From Neolewinella agarilytica (GTDB taxonomy: Bacteria > Bacteroidota > Bacteroidia > Chitinophagales > Saprospiraceae), in contig NZ_FOFB01000002.1 in the NCBI RefSeq assembly GCF_900110645.1, positions 186,001 to 250,000 on the forward strand: DNA of 64,000 nucleotides. Direction: 5' to 3'. The position numbers and the translations under genes were made by a program. The notes below the pieces were generated by a model. That model saw nothing but the letters and a program-made list of their open reading frames with translations. It was not told the DNA's origin and did no database searches. Below, piece by piece: positions 52,045 to 62,900 of the stretch. Within the stretch, counting starts at the first letter, position 1; each line of letters opens with the position of its first letter.

Positions 52045-53592
52045 CTACTGAAGCTCGACCCTGAACACCGTTGCAATTTCATTCATTTCCTCTTGTGCGG
52101 GAGTTCTGAATTTCAGCAGTTCTCCCTCAACTGACCAATCGAGCGCAACCTCACTACCCACTACACTGACACCCTTCACCTGGTAGTCCTTAGTGCCGCC
52201 AAGGATGTGCTCTACTTCCATTTCTGTGTTCGCAGGGGGGAGCCCGAGAGCGTAGACGTACAGTGCAGAGCCATCTTTAGCCAGGGTGAAACGCAGGTCG
52301 TTTTCGGTATAGGCAATGTTGGCCGCCTGGCCGCCAAAGTGGCCATCTTTAATCTCCGCCAGGCCATAGCCAAAAATGTCGTGGGGGCGGGTTGGGTAGA
52401 CGGCCTCGGCGTGTTGGCTGATCCACTGGCCGATACCGGCCAGCACAACACGTTGTTCTTCGGGAATTACACCCGCCGCCATAGGGGATACATTTAGCAG
52501 CACGATGCCCCGCTTGCTCCAGACGTCAATCATGTTCCGGATAAGAAGCGAAGGCGACTTATACGTCTGCCCCTCTATGTAACTCCAGGAGTTGCGGCTG
52601 ATGGTGATATCCGTAAGCCAGTAATCATCAGAAATGTCTTTCTTGCCGCCCTGCTCAATGTCGAGAACACCTACGTTAGCCGGCAGGTCTTCCTGCTTAT
52701 ACGCAACGAGCACCTCCTGAGCATTTGCCGCACCAGCATTAAAATGATGTGCCACCATTTTACGCAGGTAACTTTCCGGAATCTGGTCCAGCCAGGAGTC
52801 AAACCAGATAATGTCCGGTGAGTATTTGTCTACCACCTCATTGACTTGCCCCAGCCAGTAATCATGAAATTCATCGGCGGGGATATTGCCGTAGAGATAC
52901 TTAAGCTCAGGGTCGTTTGTTGAAGTAATCAGATCAGGGTGATATGGATAATGACTGCCGGAGCCCGGGTTAATGCTACTGCCCGCCCACTCCGTGGAAT
53001 CCTGAGCGTTGCGCTGCAGCAGCCTGGCGTGGTGAAAAGTGGCGATAGTTTTTAAGTCACGTTTTTTTAGCTCCGAAAAAATGTCTCCCAGGATATCTTT
53101 CCCCGGACCTTTATCCATCGCGTTCCATTGGTTTATTTCACTATCCCACATAGCGAAGCCATCGTGGTGCTGAGCAACGGGGCCGGCAAATTTGGCGCCA
53201 GCGCTCTTAAACAGCTCCGCCCACTCTGCAGCGTCAAATTGCTCAGCACCGAAATCAGGAATGAAATCGTGATAGTTGAAATCTTTGCCGTAGGTAGCCT
53301 GATGATGACCGTAAATTTTTCCTCCCCATTTGTCGCCCCGGTCCGCTACGTACATCCAGCGGGGGTACCACTCGCTCTGAAAAGCAGGAACACTGTAGAC
53401 GCCCCAGTGGAAGTAGATGCCCAGTTTTGCATCCTTAAACCAATCGGGCTCTTTTTCATTTTTGGCCAGGGAGGTCCAGTCTTCGGTGTAGCTCGCCGCC
53501 TGTACCGCTTCAGTGGAAGAAGCGGGGGATGTACAAAAGCTGATGAATACCGAAAGGGCGCAAAGGAAAGTGAATCTGAGAAAGGTGGGCAT
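52045..53592 (-). CDS. GH29 alpha-L-fucosidase, lipoprotein
   Basis: 515 aa from ATG 53592 (MPTFLRFTFLCALSVFISFC, lipobox Cys20). GH29 landmarks: WFKDAKLGIYFHWGVYSVPAF, EWYPRWMY, HHQATYGKDFNYHDFIPDF, GPVAQHHDGFAMWDS, the catalytic-nucleophile motif PDIIWFDSW (about 258-266), the later WSYIEGQTYKS and VWSKRGIVLLNVSPMAAGVIP. Removes terminal L-fucose from glycans by a retaining mechanism. As a lipoprotein it should sit in the periplasm or on the outer membrane. No SusCD pair is adjacent, so it is not in a classical polysaccharide utilisation locus. Confidence 0.92.
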   Translation of the reverse strand: MPTFLRFTFLCALSVFISFCTSPASSTEAVQAASYTEDWTSLAKNEKEPDWFKDAKLGIYFHWGVYSVPAFQSEWYPRWMYVADRGDKWGGKIYGHHQATYGKDFNYHDFIPDFGAEQFDAAEWAELFKSAGAKFAGPVAQHHDGFAMWDSEINQWNAMDKGPGKDILGDIFSELKKRDLKTIATFHHARLLQRNAQDSTEWAGSSINPGSGSHYPYHPDLITSTNDPELKYLYGNIPADEFHDYWLGQVNEVVDKYSPDIIWFDSWLDQIPESYLRKMVAHHFNAGAANAQEVLVAYKQEDLPANVGVLDIEQGGKKDISDDYWLTDITISRNSWSYIEGQTYKSPSLLIRNMIDVWSKRGIVLLNVSPMAAGVIPEEQRVVLAGIGQWISQHAEAVYPTRPHDIFGYGLAEIKDGHFGGQAANIAYTENDLRFTLAKDGSALYVYALGLPPANTEMEVEHILGGTKDYQVKGVSVVGSEVALDWSVEGELLKFRTPAQEEMNEIATVFRVELQ

Positions 53593-53706
53593 AACGATAC
53601 TATTAAGTAAGCCAGTTGTTGGAATCAGAATATAGAGCTTACTCGCTAAGGTCATCGCTCAAAAAGGTGACAAGAACAATGATGAATAGCTTATTCACCA
53701 TATCTG

Positions 53707-54087
53707 TTATGATTCATCCGTAAACCACAGCTTCATGTCCGGAGCCCCCAAACGATAGTCAACCGTGATCTCGCTTCCCGCAGAAATTTCGCACACAGCA
53801 GCAAATCGGATCTGCTTAAATTCGTAGTCTAATTTGAACGCCGCATTGGCTTGGTTGGCATGGTTGTAAATAGAGCCCAGACCGAGGGCAATGGCTGCAC
53901 GGTTACCGTCCCACTGAAAGTAGTAATCGTGCAGATGGGTTTCATGAATGATGACCCGGTCTTCAGCAGAGAGAAGAATTACCGGAGCAAGCTCAATGAT
54001 GGTCTCCGGCGGAATGGAACGGGCCGTAAATACGCCCCGGCCACCGAGGTCGCTGGGAGCTACGTAAAGATGGGGGAGAGAAAGCAT
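53707..54087 (-). CDS. SET domain protein
   Basis: 126 aa, only the SET domain: N-terminal GGRGVFTARSIPPETIIE, the core GLGSIYNHANQANAAFKLD (equivalent of the NHxC-type cofactor loop, with Asn-His kept and the Cys absent) and the end ISAGSEITVDYRLGAP. In eukaryotes the domain methylates lysine with S-adenosylmethionine; small bacterial single-domain members exist with mostly unknown targets. Post-SET cysteines are missing, typical of bacterial forms. No signal peptide. Single gene, upstream region divergent to the CIA30 gene. Confidence 0.85.
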   Translation of the reverse strand: MLSLPHLYVAPSDLGGRGVFTARSIPPETIIELAPVILLSAEDRVIIHETHLHDYYFQWDGNRAAIALGLGSIYNHANQANAAFKLDYEFKQIRFAAVCEISAGSEITVDYRLGAPDMKLWFTDES

Positions 54088-54220
54088 TTTGGTAGTCTTG
54101 AAGTTTGTTGGTCTCGTAGGCTACCACATTGCGGAGGTCAGACAGGTATGACCGGTTTGATCTGACAAGATAACAAAAGACTCACCAAAACCTCTTGGGG
54201 CTGGTTGGGGTTAGAGCAAT

Positions 54221-54751
54221 ATGCACCTGCTTCTCTGTTTAATTTTGCTGACCGTACAACCCACTCCCATGACCATTTTCGACTTTACCCACACAAGTGA
54301 TATTTCAAACTGGAGTACCGTCGACGATACGGTAATGGGTGGCCGGTCCGATGGCCATTTTCGCCTCAATGAAGAAGGCCACGGCGAGTATAGCGGCAGG
54401 GTATCCCTGGAAAATAATGGCGGCTTCAGCTCCCTGCGCTACCGGATGCCCACCATCCGGATTGAGGGGAAAACCAAGGTCCGGTTGCGGTTGCGCGGAG
54501 ACGGTAAACGCTACCAGTTCAGAGTGAAAACGAGTGATAATGACCGGCATTCCTATGTCGCCTATTTCGAAACTTCAGGGGAATGGGAAGAAGTCGTACT
54601 GGACCTGAAAGCCCTGGCGCCGCAGTTTCGTGGCCGCCCGCTTAATATGGAAAACTACCCGGCGGAAATGTTGTCCGAAATGGCCATCCTGATCGGCAAT
54701 AAAAAGGAGCAAACGTTTAAGTTGGAACTGGACTGGCTGCGGCTGGAATAG
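54221..54751 (+). CDS. CIA30-family carbohydrate-binding-like protein
   Basis: 176 aa. The body fits the complex I intermediate-associated protein 30 (CIA30) family: FDFTHTSDISNWSTVDDTVMGGRSDGHF, GEYSGRVSLENNGGFSSLR, and DLKALAPQFRGRPLNMENYPAEMLSEMAILIGNKKEQTFKLELDWLRLE (in parts: APQFRGRPL, MAILIGNK). Residues 1-16 (MHLLLCLILLTVQPTP) could be a short signal peptide; if not, MTIFDF at residue 17 is the start. The jelly-roll fold is galactose-binding-like; in bacteria the role is unknown. The gene ends just before an inverted-motif unit (54762-54909). Confidence 0.85.
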   Translation: MHLLLCLILLTVQPTPMTIFDFTHTSDISNWSTVDDTVMGGRSDGHFRLNEEGHGEYSGRVSLENNGGFSSLRYRMPTIRIEGKTKVRLRLRGDGKRYQFRVKTSDNDRHSYVAYFETSGEWEEVVLDLKALAPQFRGRPLNMENYPAEMLSEMAILIGNKKEQTFKLELDWLRLE

Positions 54752-54761
54752 GAAACAGAGC

Positions 54762-54909
54762 GGGCGACGGCGCGCAGGATGCAAAGGGATTTCCGGGAGC
54801 AATGTTTTAACCTTCTTACCTTCCCTTTCTAACCCAAGCCTGAACCATCATGCGCCACCTCCTCACTCTGCTTCTTTTACCCCTGCTCTGCACCTGCGCG
54901 CCGCCGCCC
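54762..54909. repeat. Inverted pair of the dispersed motif overlapping a signal peptide
   Basis: Left end 54762-54787 (includes GGCGCGCAGGATGCAAAGG) and right end 54890-54909 (GCACCTGCGCGCCGCCGCCC). The variable parts match each other (CCTGCGCGCCG[T/C]CGCCC), so this is one palindromic unit of about 148 bp. The right arm lies in the nucleoside hydrolase gene and encodes Cys-Thr-Cys-Ala-Pro-Pro-Pro, the lipobox region. Confidence 0.7.
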
Positions 54910-55815
54910 ACAGAACCTGCTGCAGATGCTCCGACGGCCGATCTGCACGAATGGCCCGCAAACCAGGCCCGAAAATTTATCCTCGACTCCGATACCGCTA
55001 ACGAAATCGATGATCTCTTCGCCATCGCCTATCTCCTGGCCGAAGACGACCCCACCATCGAATGGCTCGGTCTCAGCTCCGCTCAGTGGTACCACGTCTG
55101 GAGCGGAGACAGTACCGTCTACCAAAGCCAGCAACTAAACGAAGACATGCTGCGCATTGCGGATCGGATGGACCTGCCACACCCCCTCGGTGCCGACATC
55201 ATCATGGGCAAACCCTGGGGCGATTACGATGCCCGCGACAGCCCCGCCGCCCAATTTATCATCGAGCAGGCCATGGCCCTGCCACCCGGCGAAAAACTCG
55301 CCGTTATGTGCATCGGTGCCTCCACTAACCTTGCTTCTGCCATCGCCCTCAAACCGGAAATCGCCGAGCGGCTGGTGGCCTATACCCTGGGCTTTCGCTA
55401 CGACTTCGAAGGGCAGTTCTGGAACAAGGATGAGTTCAACATCCGTCGTGACCTCAACGCCGCCAACTTCCTACTCAATGCCGAAGGCCTGGAGCTGCAC
55501 GTGATGCCCATCTCCGTAGCTATTCAGTATACCTGGGGGATGGATGCCACCTTTGATCATCTCTCCCGCGCAGGTGAAATGGGGGCTTACCTCCGCCGCC
55601 GCTGGGAAACCAATGCTGCGGGAGATGCCCGGAGAACAATGTGGGATGTCGCTCTGCTGCAAGCTTTCCTGAAGCCGGAGCAAGCACCGGAAATCAGTGT
55701 CCTCACCCCTCCGGAGAATACCCAACGGAGTGTCTGGATGTATACCGACATTGATGAAGTGGCCATGGAGCAGGACTTTTGGCAACGATTAAGCCCTTCA
55801 GTTAATGCAAATTAG
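54850..55815 (+). CDS. Nucleoside hydrolase-family lipoprotein
   Basis: 321 aa. Signal with lipobox (MRHLLTLLLLPLLCTCAPPP; Cys14 or Cys16). The Ca-binding catalytic motif is ILDSDTANEIDDLFAIAYLL (residues about 45-64; family pattern DxDxxxDD), followed by LGLSSAQWYHV, AVMCIGASTNLASAIALKP and the distal MWDVALLQAFL (Asp of the active site). The family hydrolyses the N-glycosidic bond of ribonucleosides; substrate range is not readable here. An extracytoplasmic lipoprotein form suits nucleoside scavenging. The last 11 bp overlap the GNAT gene, so the two are co-translated. Confidence 0.87.
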   Translation: MRHLLTLLLLPLLCTCAPPPTEPAADAPTADLHEWPANQARKFILDSDTANEIDDLFAIAYLLAEDDPTIEWLGLSSAQWYHVWSGDSTVYQSQQLNEDMLRIADRMDLPHPLGADIIMGKPWGDYDARDSPAAQFIIEQAMALPPGEKLAVMCIGASTNLASAIALKPEIAERLVAYTLGFRYDFEGQFWNKDEFNIRRDLNAANFLLNAEGLELHVMPISVAIQYTWGMDATFDHLSRAGEMGAYLRRRWETNAAGDARRTMWDVALLQAFLKPEQAPEISVLTPPENTQRSVWMYTDIDEVAMEQDFWQRLSPSVNAN

Positions 55816-56305
55816 AACCGCAACCTCTCAGGATATTGTCAAGACTTATAAGTTGTATGACGACGCCCGCTCCGACCTGCGGAGAAGAAACATCTTTCAA
55901 TGGCCGGACGATTACCCCTCGGAACAGACCGTAAGAACGGACATTGGCCGGGGGGAACTGTATGTGATTACCGACAATGACCAAATAGCCGGTGCCATTT
56001 GTCTCAACCAGCGGCAGGATGAGCAGTACAAGGACATCAATTGGTTACTGGATGGAAGTAAGGTGATGGTGGTGCATCGGCTGGTGGTGGCTCCCCATCT
56101 GCAGGGAAGGGGGCTGGCACAAAAATTAATGACTTTTGCCGAACAGCTGGCGGCGGATGAAGGATACACTTGCATCCGCCTGGATGCCTACACCGGCCAT
56201 GCACGAACACGCCAGTTCTACGAGCAAAGGGGATACCGGATAAGAGGAGAAGTATTTTTCCCTCAACGAGAAATGCCCTTTTGGTGTTTCGAACGTAATA
56301 TTTAA
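55805..56305 (+). CDS. GNAT-family N-acetyltransferase
   Basis: 166 aa. Acetyl-CoA-binding motif A is VHRLVVAPHLQGRGLAQKLMTFAEQLA (pattern Q-x-x-G-x-G/A), and motif B is present as YTCIRLDAYTGHARTRQFYEQRGYRIRGE. Typical N-terminal ITTA-like strand (MQIRTATSQDIVKTYKLYDD). Acetylates an amine of unknown identity; cytoplasmic. It overlaps the nucleoside hydrolase gene by 11 bp and is followed 10 bp later by the phosphatase, so the three form an operon. Confidence 0.9.
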   Translation: MQIRTATSQDIVKTYKLYDDARSDLRRRNIFQWPDDYPSEQTVRTDIGRGELYVITDNDQIAGAICLNQRQDEQYKDINWLLDGSKVMVVHRLVVAPHLQGRGLAQKLMTFAEQLAADEGYTCIRLDAYTGHARTRQFYEQRGYRIRGEVFFPQREMPFWCFERNI

Positions 56306-56315
56306 ATCGTTTCCC

Positions 56316-56783
56316 ATGAAAATACTCGCCGTCTGCCTCGGCAACATCTGCCGCTCACCTCTGGCCGAAGGCCTGCTGCGCCGTGAAATAGAAACCCGTG
56401 GACTGGACTGGGAAGTCGCCAGCGGAGGCACTGCCGGCTACCATACGGGTAACCCGCCGGACCCGAGAAGCATTGCCGTCGCCCGGGAGAACGGATTAGA
56501 TATCAGTGAGCAGCGGAGCCACCGCGTAACGGTGGAAGATCTCGAAAATTTTGACATTGTCTTCGGGATGGACCGACAAAACGTAAAGGACCTGATGGCC
56601 AGAGCTGCTACGGAAGAACAAAGACGAAAAATTCACCTTTTTCTCGACTACGCCGGCCTGCAGGAGACCGACGGCCCCGATGTTTTTGATCCCTACTACG
56701 ATGATCATGCCTACGCCGGCGTATTCGAGTTGGTGCAACGTGCGGCTGAAAATACCGTTGGCCGATTGCTTTCAGCTTACTGA
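56316..56783 (+). CDS. Low-molecular-weight protein tyrosine phosphatase
   Basis: 155 aa, normal size. P-loop VCLGNICRSPLAEG at residues 6-19 (CX5R with Cys7 and Arg13), and general-acid Asp in DVFDPYYDDHAYAG near 126. Family uses: dephosphorylation of tyrosine kinases in polysaccharide export, or stress signalling; no such kinase is nearby. Follows the GNAT gene by 10 bp. Confidence 0.93.
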   Translation: MKILAVCLGNICRSPLAEGLLRREIETRGLDWEVASGGTAGYHTGNPPDPRSIAVARENGLDISEQRSHRVTVEDLENFDIVFGMDRQNVKDLMARAATEEQRRKIHLFLDYAGLQETDGPDVFDPYYDDHAYAGVFELVQRAAENTVGRLLSAY

Positions 56784-56928
56784 CGAGAGGCGGGTGGAGA
56801 GTCGTTTTTGGGTTGTAAGGCGGTGTTTTTTGTTGCCAGGATTAGCTTTGTGGTGGGTTAATGCTTTATGTGCGTATAGTGCTGCCGCTAAAGCCATGAA
56901 AGTCTTACCTTTATAGTCTTAGTGTCTC

Positions 56929-59900
56929 ATGAAATTTATTTGTTATCCCCAAAAAAGAATTCTACAAGCTCATATGTTTTTTTGCCCTTGTTGTGGTAAG
57001 CAATAGCTTATCCGCACAGGCAGAAATTTGCGGCAACGGTATTGATGATGATGCGGATGGCCTCATTGACTGCTTTGACCCCGATTGTTCGGGGGTAGCT
57101 GGCTGTGAAGACTTTTTCTTCGGGCAGCCTGTCCCCGATTGTGGTTTCACCCCTCCGGAACTGGAAGAGATCGAGCTCAACCTCTTGTATCAAACGGATC
57201 AGACGATGTATCCCATTGATCAGCGGTCAGGCGTGGTAATTGGAGATATGAACGGAGACGGAATACCGGATCTGGTAAGCCGGGACAATAATCCCTCCCG
57301 ACTCCACATTTTCAGCGGAGACGACGGAAGCATCCTGCAAAGTATCGTCACCCCAAGAACCCACCCCTTCGGCCAGGTCGCCATTGCTGATGTGGATGAA
57401 GATGGCCTGGGAGATGCCTTCCAGATTGAATATACCGGCGTACTGGCCCGCTACGAATTCGGCAACCCGAACCCGGTCTGGACAACGGCGACTAACATCG
57501 GAGACGACAACCTGGTCTCTACCCCACAAATTGCTGACATTAATCAGGACGGAGTTCCTGAAATATACGTCGGTGACCGAATCTTCAATGCCATTACCGG
57601 CGAACGCTACGTTGATGGAGACGCCAGCGTCAACGTTGGTGGCTATGGTACCGGTGGTAACTCCGATCGTTACCCCATCTACTTCGACCTCTACCAGCCG
57701 GGGGACCCCCGGCCGGATGGAATGGGAACTTTCGGCCCCGAAGCTGCCGGCATGGAATACATTGCCGGCAACCAGGTATGGACCGTCGACTTTGACCCCG
57801 CCGGAGGAATGGACAACGGAACCTACCAGCTGGCAGCGGAGTACAGTGGGCCCACTAATTTGCGCGACGGTTTTACCTCCATCGCCGACATCAATGGCGA
57901 CGGACGGATGGACATTGCCGTCATGGATGCCGGCGATGTGTACGCCTGGGACCCTTACACCAATGAACTTATCGGACCAAGTTACCAGGTCCCCAGTACG
58001 GTCGCCGGAGGCCGCATCAACATCGGTGATTTCGACGGCGACGGCGACGTGGAGCTGGGCTTCGCTGGCCGGAACATTTATATCGTTCGTAACTATATCG
58101 ACAACGACGGAGATGCCGACCCGAACAACGGAACATGGGTTACACTGTGGCAGCATACAGGTCTCGATGACGGCTCGCAACGAACCGGTTCGACCCTTTT
58201 TGATTTTGACGGCAACGGAACGGTGGAAGTGGTCTACTCTGAAGAGGAGAACCTATTCATCTATGACGGTGCAACGGGGATGGAGCTCTTCCGTATTCAG
58301 AGCCGGGCCGGTACCCGGACAGAATACCCCATCGTTGCCGACGTCAACGGTGACGGAACGGCAGAAATAATCGTTACGGCTCAGACAGGTAACGGCCCGG
58401 GTGCCTCCGGAACGGACTGGATCAGTGTCTACGAAAGTGCCAACCAACCCTGGGTGCCCGCCCGCCAGGTCTGGAACCAGCACGGCTACAACGTCACCAA
58501 CATCAATGATGACCTGACGGTGCCTCAGTTTCAGCAGAATAACCTGAACCCGGCGCTCGGGCAGCGGTACAATAACTTTTTAGTACAGACCTCTGTGGGA
58601 GGAGGGCCCGAGGCGGTCATCACATACCCCGCACCGGATGCCATCATCATGGTGGAAATTGGTGGAGACGGCTTACCCGTCATCGACTTTTCCGGATGCC
58701 CCGACGAAATTCTGGCAACTCTTGTGATTGAGAACGCAGGTTCGGCACCACTGCCGGCTTCCACGCCCATCTCTTACTATATCGATGATCCGCGGGTGAC
58801 AATGGCTACCCTAATCCAGACGACCTCGCTGCCCGTGCAGGTAGAAGCAGGCGATCAGACGACGGTACAGGTCACTATTCCCATTAGTGCGGTTCCCGCA
58901 GGTGCTTTCATTTACCTGAGCGTAAATGACCCGGGCTTTGCGGCAGCTGACCTTCCTTTTGAAGACAGCGATTTCCCGCTTACCGGAACGCCGGAATGTG
59001 ACTACTCGAACAACGTCAACTTCCTGGGTAATGCCCGCTGTGGCGAAATCTGTAACGATGGAATTGACAACGACGGAGACGGCTTCATTGATGAACCGAA
59101 CCTGACCCAGTTTGAAGACACCGGCTGCCCGGGTGACGTACTGCAGGCCATCACGGCCGATGTGCCCAACGGCGTTTGGAGCGTCGTTGGTGGCAGTGCC
59201 ATTGGCACCACGGTCGATCAGAACGGGGTGGTTACCCTGGGAAATAACTTCACCGGTGCACCGGTTACGGAAACGATTCGCTACGATGACGGCATCTGTG
59301 TTGGCGACGTAATGGTGACCACCGTGGATGATGTGCCGCCAGCGGTGCAGTGTCCGGGAGATGCTATTGTGTCCGTTGATGCAGACTGTGAAATTACCCT
59401 GGCGGACTACACCGCTAATGCACAGAGCAGTGACGACTGTACGGCAACCAACGACATCGTCATTACCCAGTCTCCGGTGGCGGGAAGTACCCTGAACATT
59501 GGCGCGAACACCGTCACCATTACGGCTACGGACCAGAGCGGGAATGCCAGTAGCTGTACGTTTACGGTAACGGGCGAAGACCGTATTGCGCCAACACTTA
59601 CCTGCCCGGCAGACACCGATGTAACGGTGGATCAAAACTGCCAGTACCAGATTCCCGACCTGACGGGAGATGCTACCGTAACGGATAATTGCTCGATGGG
59701 TGCCGGCATTACTTTGGCGCAAACGCCGGTGCAAGGGGAGGTTAGAAGCAATGACGGGACGAACGTTTTGGTCACCATCACCGCTACTGACGAAGCCGGC
59801 AACGTGAGCAACTGTACCTACACCCTCACGCTTGACGACGAAACCCCGCCGACCATCAATTGCCCCGGCACCCAGACCCGGGATGTCTCTTCCAGCGACT

Positions 59901-62900
59901 GCTCAGTGGTGGTGCCGGACTTTACCGGTCAGGCCGGTGTGCAGGACAATTGTTCCCAGGGCAATCAGATTACGGTAACGCAAAGCCCCGCCGCAGGCAG
60001 CATGATCACCTCCGCCACCACAACTCAGATCACCCTGACGGCTACCGACCAGGATGGCAATAGCAGTAATTGTACTTTCGACCTGATAACGGTAGATCGG
60101 ACGCAGCCAATGATCACCTGTCCGGCTCCCATCACGGTAGATGCCGATGCCATCAACTGTGCAGGAACGGTCACCGATGTAACGGGCCTGGCTTCCGCTA
60201 CGGACAACTGCGGTGCTGCGGGCATCACCATTACGCAATCGCCCGCCGCCGGAACGACCTTCACCGCCGCAACCCAAAACGTAGTGGTAACGGCTACCGA
60301 TGCAGCGGGTAACAGCAGTCAGTGTAGCGCGACCTTCATTAAAGAAGACGTAACACCACCAGTTCTCAACTGTGTCGGCCCCCAAACTCTGGTCGTAGAC
60401 GCGAACAACTGCCTGGCCATCCTGCCCAACTATATGAACGGGGTGGCATCTGACGCCTGTGGCGGCGTCTCCGTCGTCCAGACGCCCGGGCCGGGAACCA
60501 ATGTCTCCAACGACCTGACGGTAACGATCACGGCGACGGATAATGCCGGACTGCAGACGAGTTGTACCATTGACGTTACCGTCGTGGATCAGACCCCACC
60601 CGTCATATCCTGCCCCGCCCCTCAGACCATCGCCGTGGATGGCACCTGTGAGGTGCCGCTGCCTGATTACACCGGCCAGGCCAGTGTGTCCGACAATTGT
60701 GACCCCCGCAAGGGGCCGGTTACGGTCACGCAGTCTCCCGCTGCCGGCACGATGTACGATATCAACGATAGCCCCGTAACGGTAACCCTGACGGCCACCG
60801 ACGCGAGCGGAAACGTGGCCAATTGCTCCTTTCAGGTGGAGTTTATGGATAACCAGCCACCGATGATCAGCTGCCCGGTAAGCCCGCAGGTAGACATTCT
60901 CGACGGAGACTGTGATGCCAGCCTGCCCGACTTCCGCCCGCAGGCCATGGTGAGCAGTACCTGCTCAATGAGTGGATTTACGCTGGTGCAAGTACCCGCG
61001 CCCGGTACCGTCATCAGCGGCGAACAAACGGTCTCCGTTACCATTACCGCCGACGACGGACAGGGGAATACCGTAAGCTGCTCCTTTGACTACCAAACGG
61101 TGGACGATACGGATCCGATGATCGTCTGCCCGGATGATCAAACCGAATCTTTGGACGGAGACTGTGAATTCCTCGTGCCGGATTATACCGGCATGGCGAC
61201 CATCACGGATAACTGTTCCTCCATTGCACCTGCGCCCGCGCCAAATCTTACCATCACGCAAGACCCCGTGGCGGGTAGCACCGTAACCGGAGACGGAACC
61301 GTAACTCCGATTACCATTACAGCCACCGACGCCGCCGGCAATACCTTCAGCTGTACGTTTAATCTGACGACAGAAGATACGACGCCGCCCGTACCCACCT
61401 GCCCGGCGAATCAGAACGAGGTACTCCTGGCTGATTGCAGCTTCACCATCGGGGATTACACCAGTCTGGTGACGGCAACCGATAACTGTACCATGGCTGG
61501 CGGGTTTGCGGTTACCCAGGCACCGCTTGCCGGGAGCGTAACGCTCACCGGCCCGGGCTCGGCCACCGTAACGATGACCGTAGCGGACGAGGCGGGCAAC
61601 GAGGCCGATTGTACGTTTGAGGTGATCGTGACCGACGCTACTCCACCCACCATCAGCTGCCCGCCTAACCCCGTGCTGGAAGTTGACGACGCCTGCATGG
61701 CCGTCGTTCCGGACCTGACAACCTCCGCTACGACAACAGATAATTGTTCCGCCATCGGCCTGGTGACGGTAACGCAAGACATTGCTGCCGGCACCATCCT
61801 GAGCAACGACGGTACCACCCAAATAGTCGTGTTAACGGCCACTGACGCCGCCGGCCTGACGGCCAGCTGTACCGTAACCATCTCGCTGGACGACGTAACA
61901 CCGCCCACCGTCACCTGCCCCGCCGCACAGGCCGTAAATCTGGACGCCACCGGCTGTCAGGTCGCTTTGCCAGACTTTAGCGGACAGCTTATTCTCGACG
62001 ATAACTGTACGGCAGCAGGCGCGCTCGCCATTCAGCAAATGCCCGCAGCGGGCACAATCGTCAGTGGTGCGAACACAGTGGAAACCATCGTTTTTGATAT
62101 TGACGACGGCAACGGCAACAGTGCCAGCTGTAGCTTCGACGTGACGTTGATCGACGTTACGAACCCCATGATCACCTGCCCGGCGCCGGGGCCACTCACC
62201 CTTGACACGGACTGTTCGGCGACCTTGCCCGACTATACCGGAATGGCCTCCGCAACGGACGATTGTGCGATGAGCGGGCAAATCACTTACGTGCAAAGCC
62301 CGGCGGCGGGCACCATCTTGTCTTTTGACGGGGCAAGCGTGATGGTCACCATTACCGCTGATGACGGCAACGGAAATAAGGCCAGCTGTACTTTCCCGGT
62401 TACGGCAGAGGATACGACTCCGCCGATGATTGTCTGTCCGGCAGACCGGGACGAGAACGTCAGCGCTGGCTGTGACTTTACGCTGCCGGATTATACCGGC
62501 GAGGCCGCAGCGATGGACAACTGCTCCGACGGCCCCGCCATTACGATCACCCAGAGCCCGGCAGTAGGAACGGTAATTCCTGAAGCACAACTCGACCTGC
62601 CACAGACTATTACCCTGACGGCCACCGATGCCGCCGGAAACAGCCAGAGCTGTACTTTCGAAATTACCCCCGTGGACGAGACGGACCCAAGCATCGTCTG
62701 TCCGGCCTCACAGACCATTCTGCTGAACGCCGCCAACTGTGACGCCACGCTGGGAGACTACACCTCCCTGTCAACACCGCTGGACAATTGTTCGGACCCG
62801 ATGGCGATCACCGTTACCCAGAACATCGCCCCCGGAACGGTCTTCAACGGTCTGGTGCCTCCGAGTATTACCGTCACCCTGACGGCAGAAGACGAATCCG

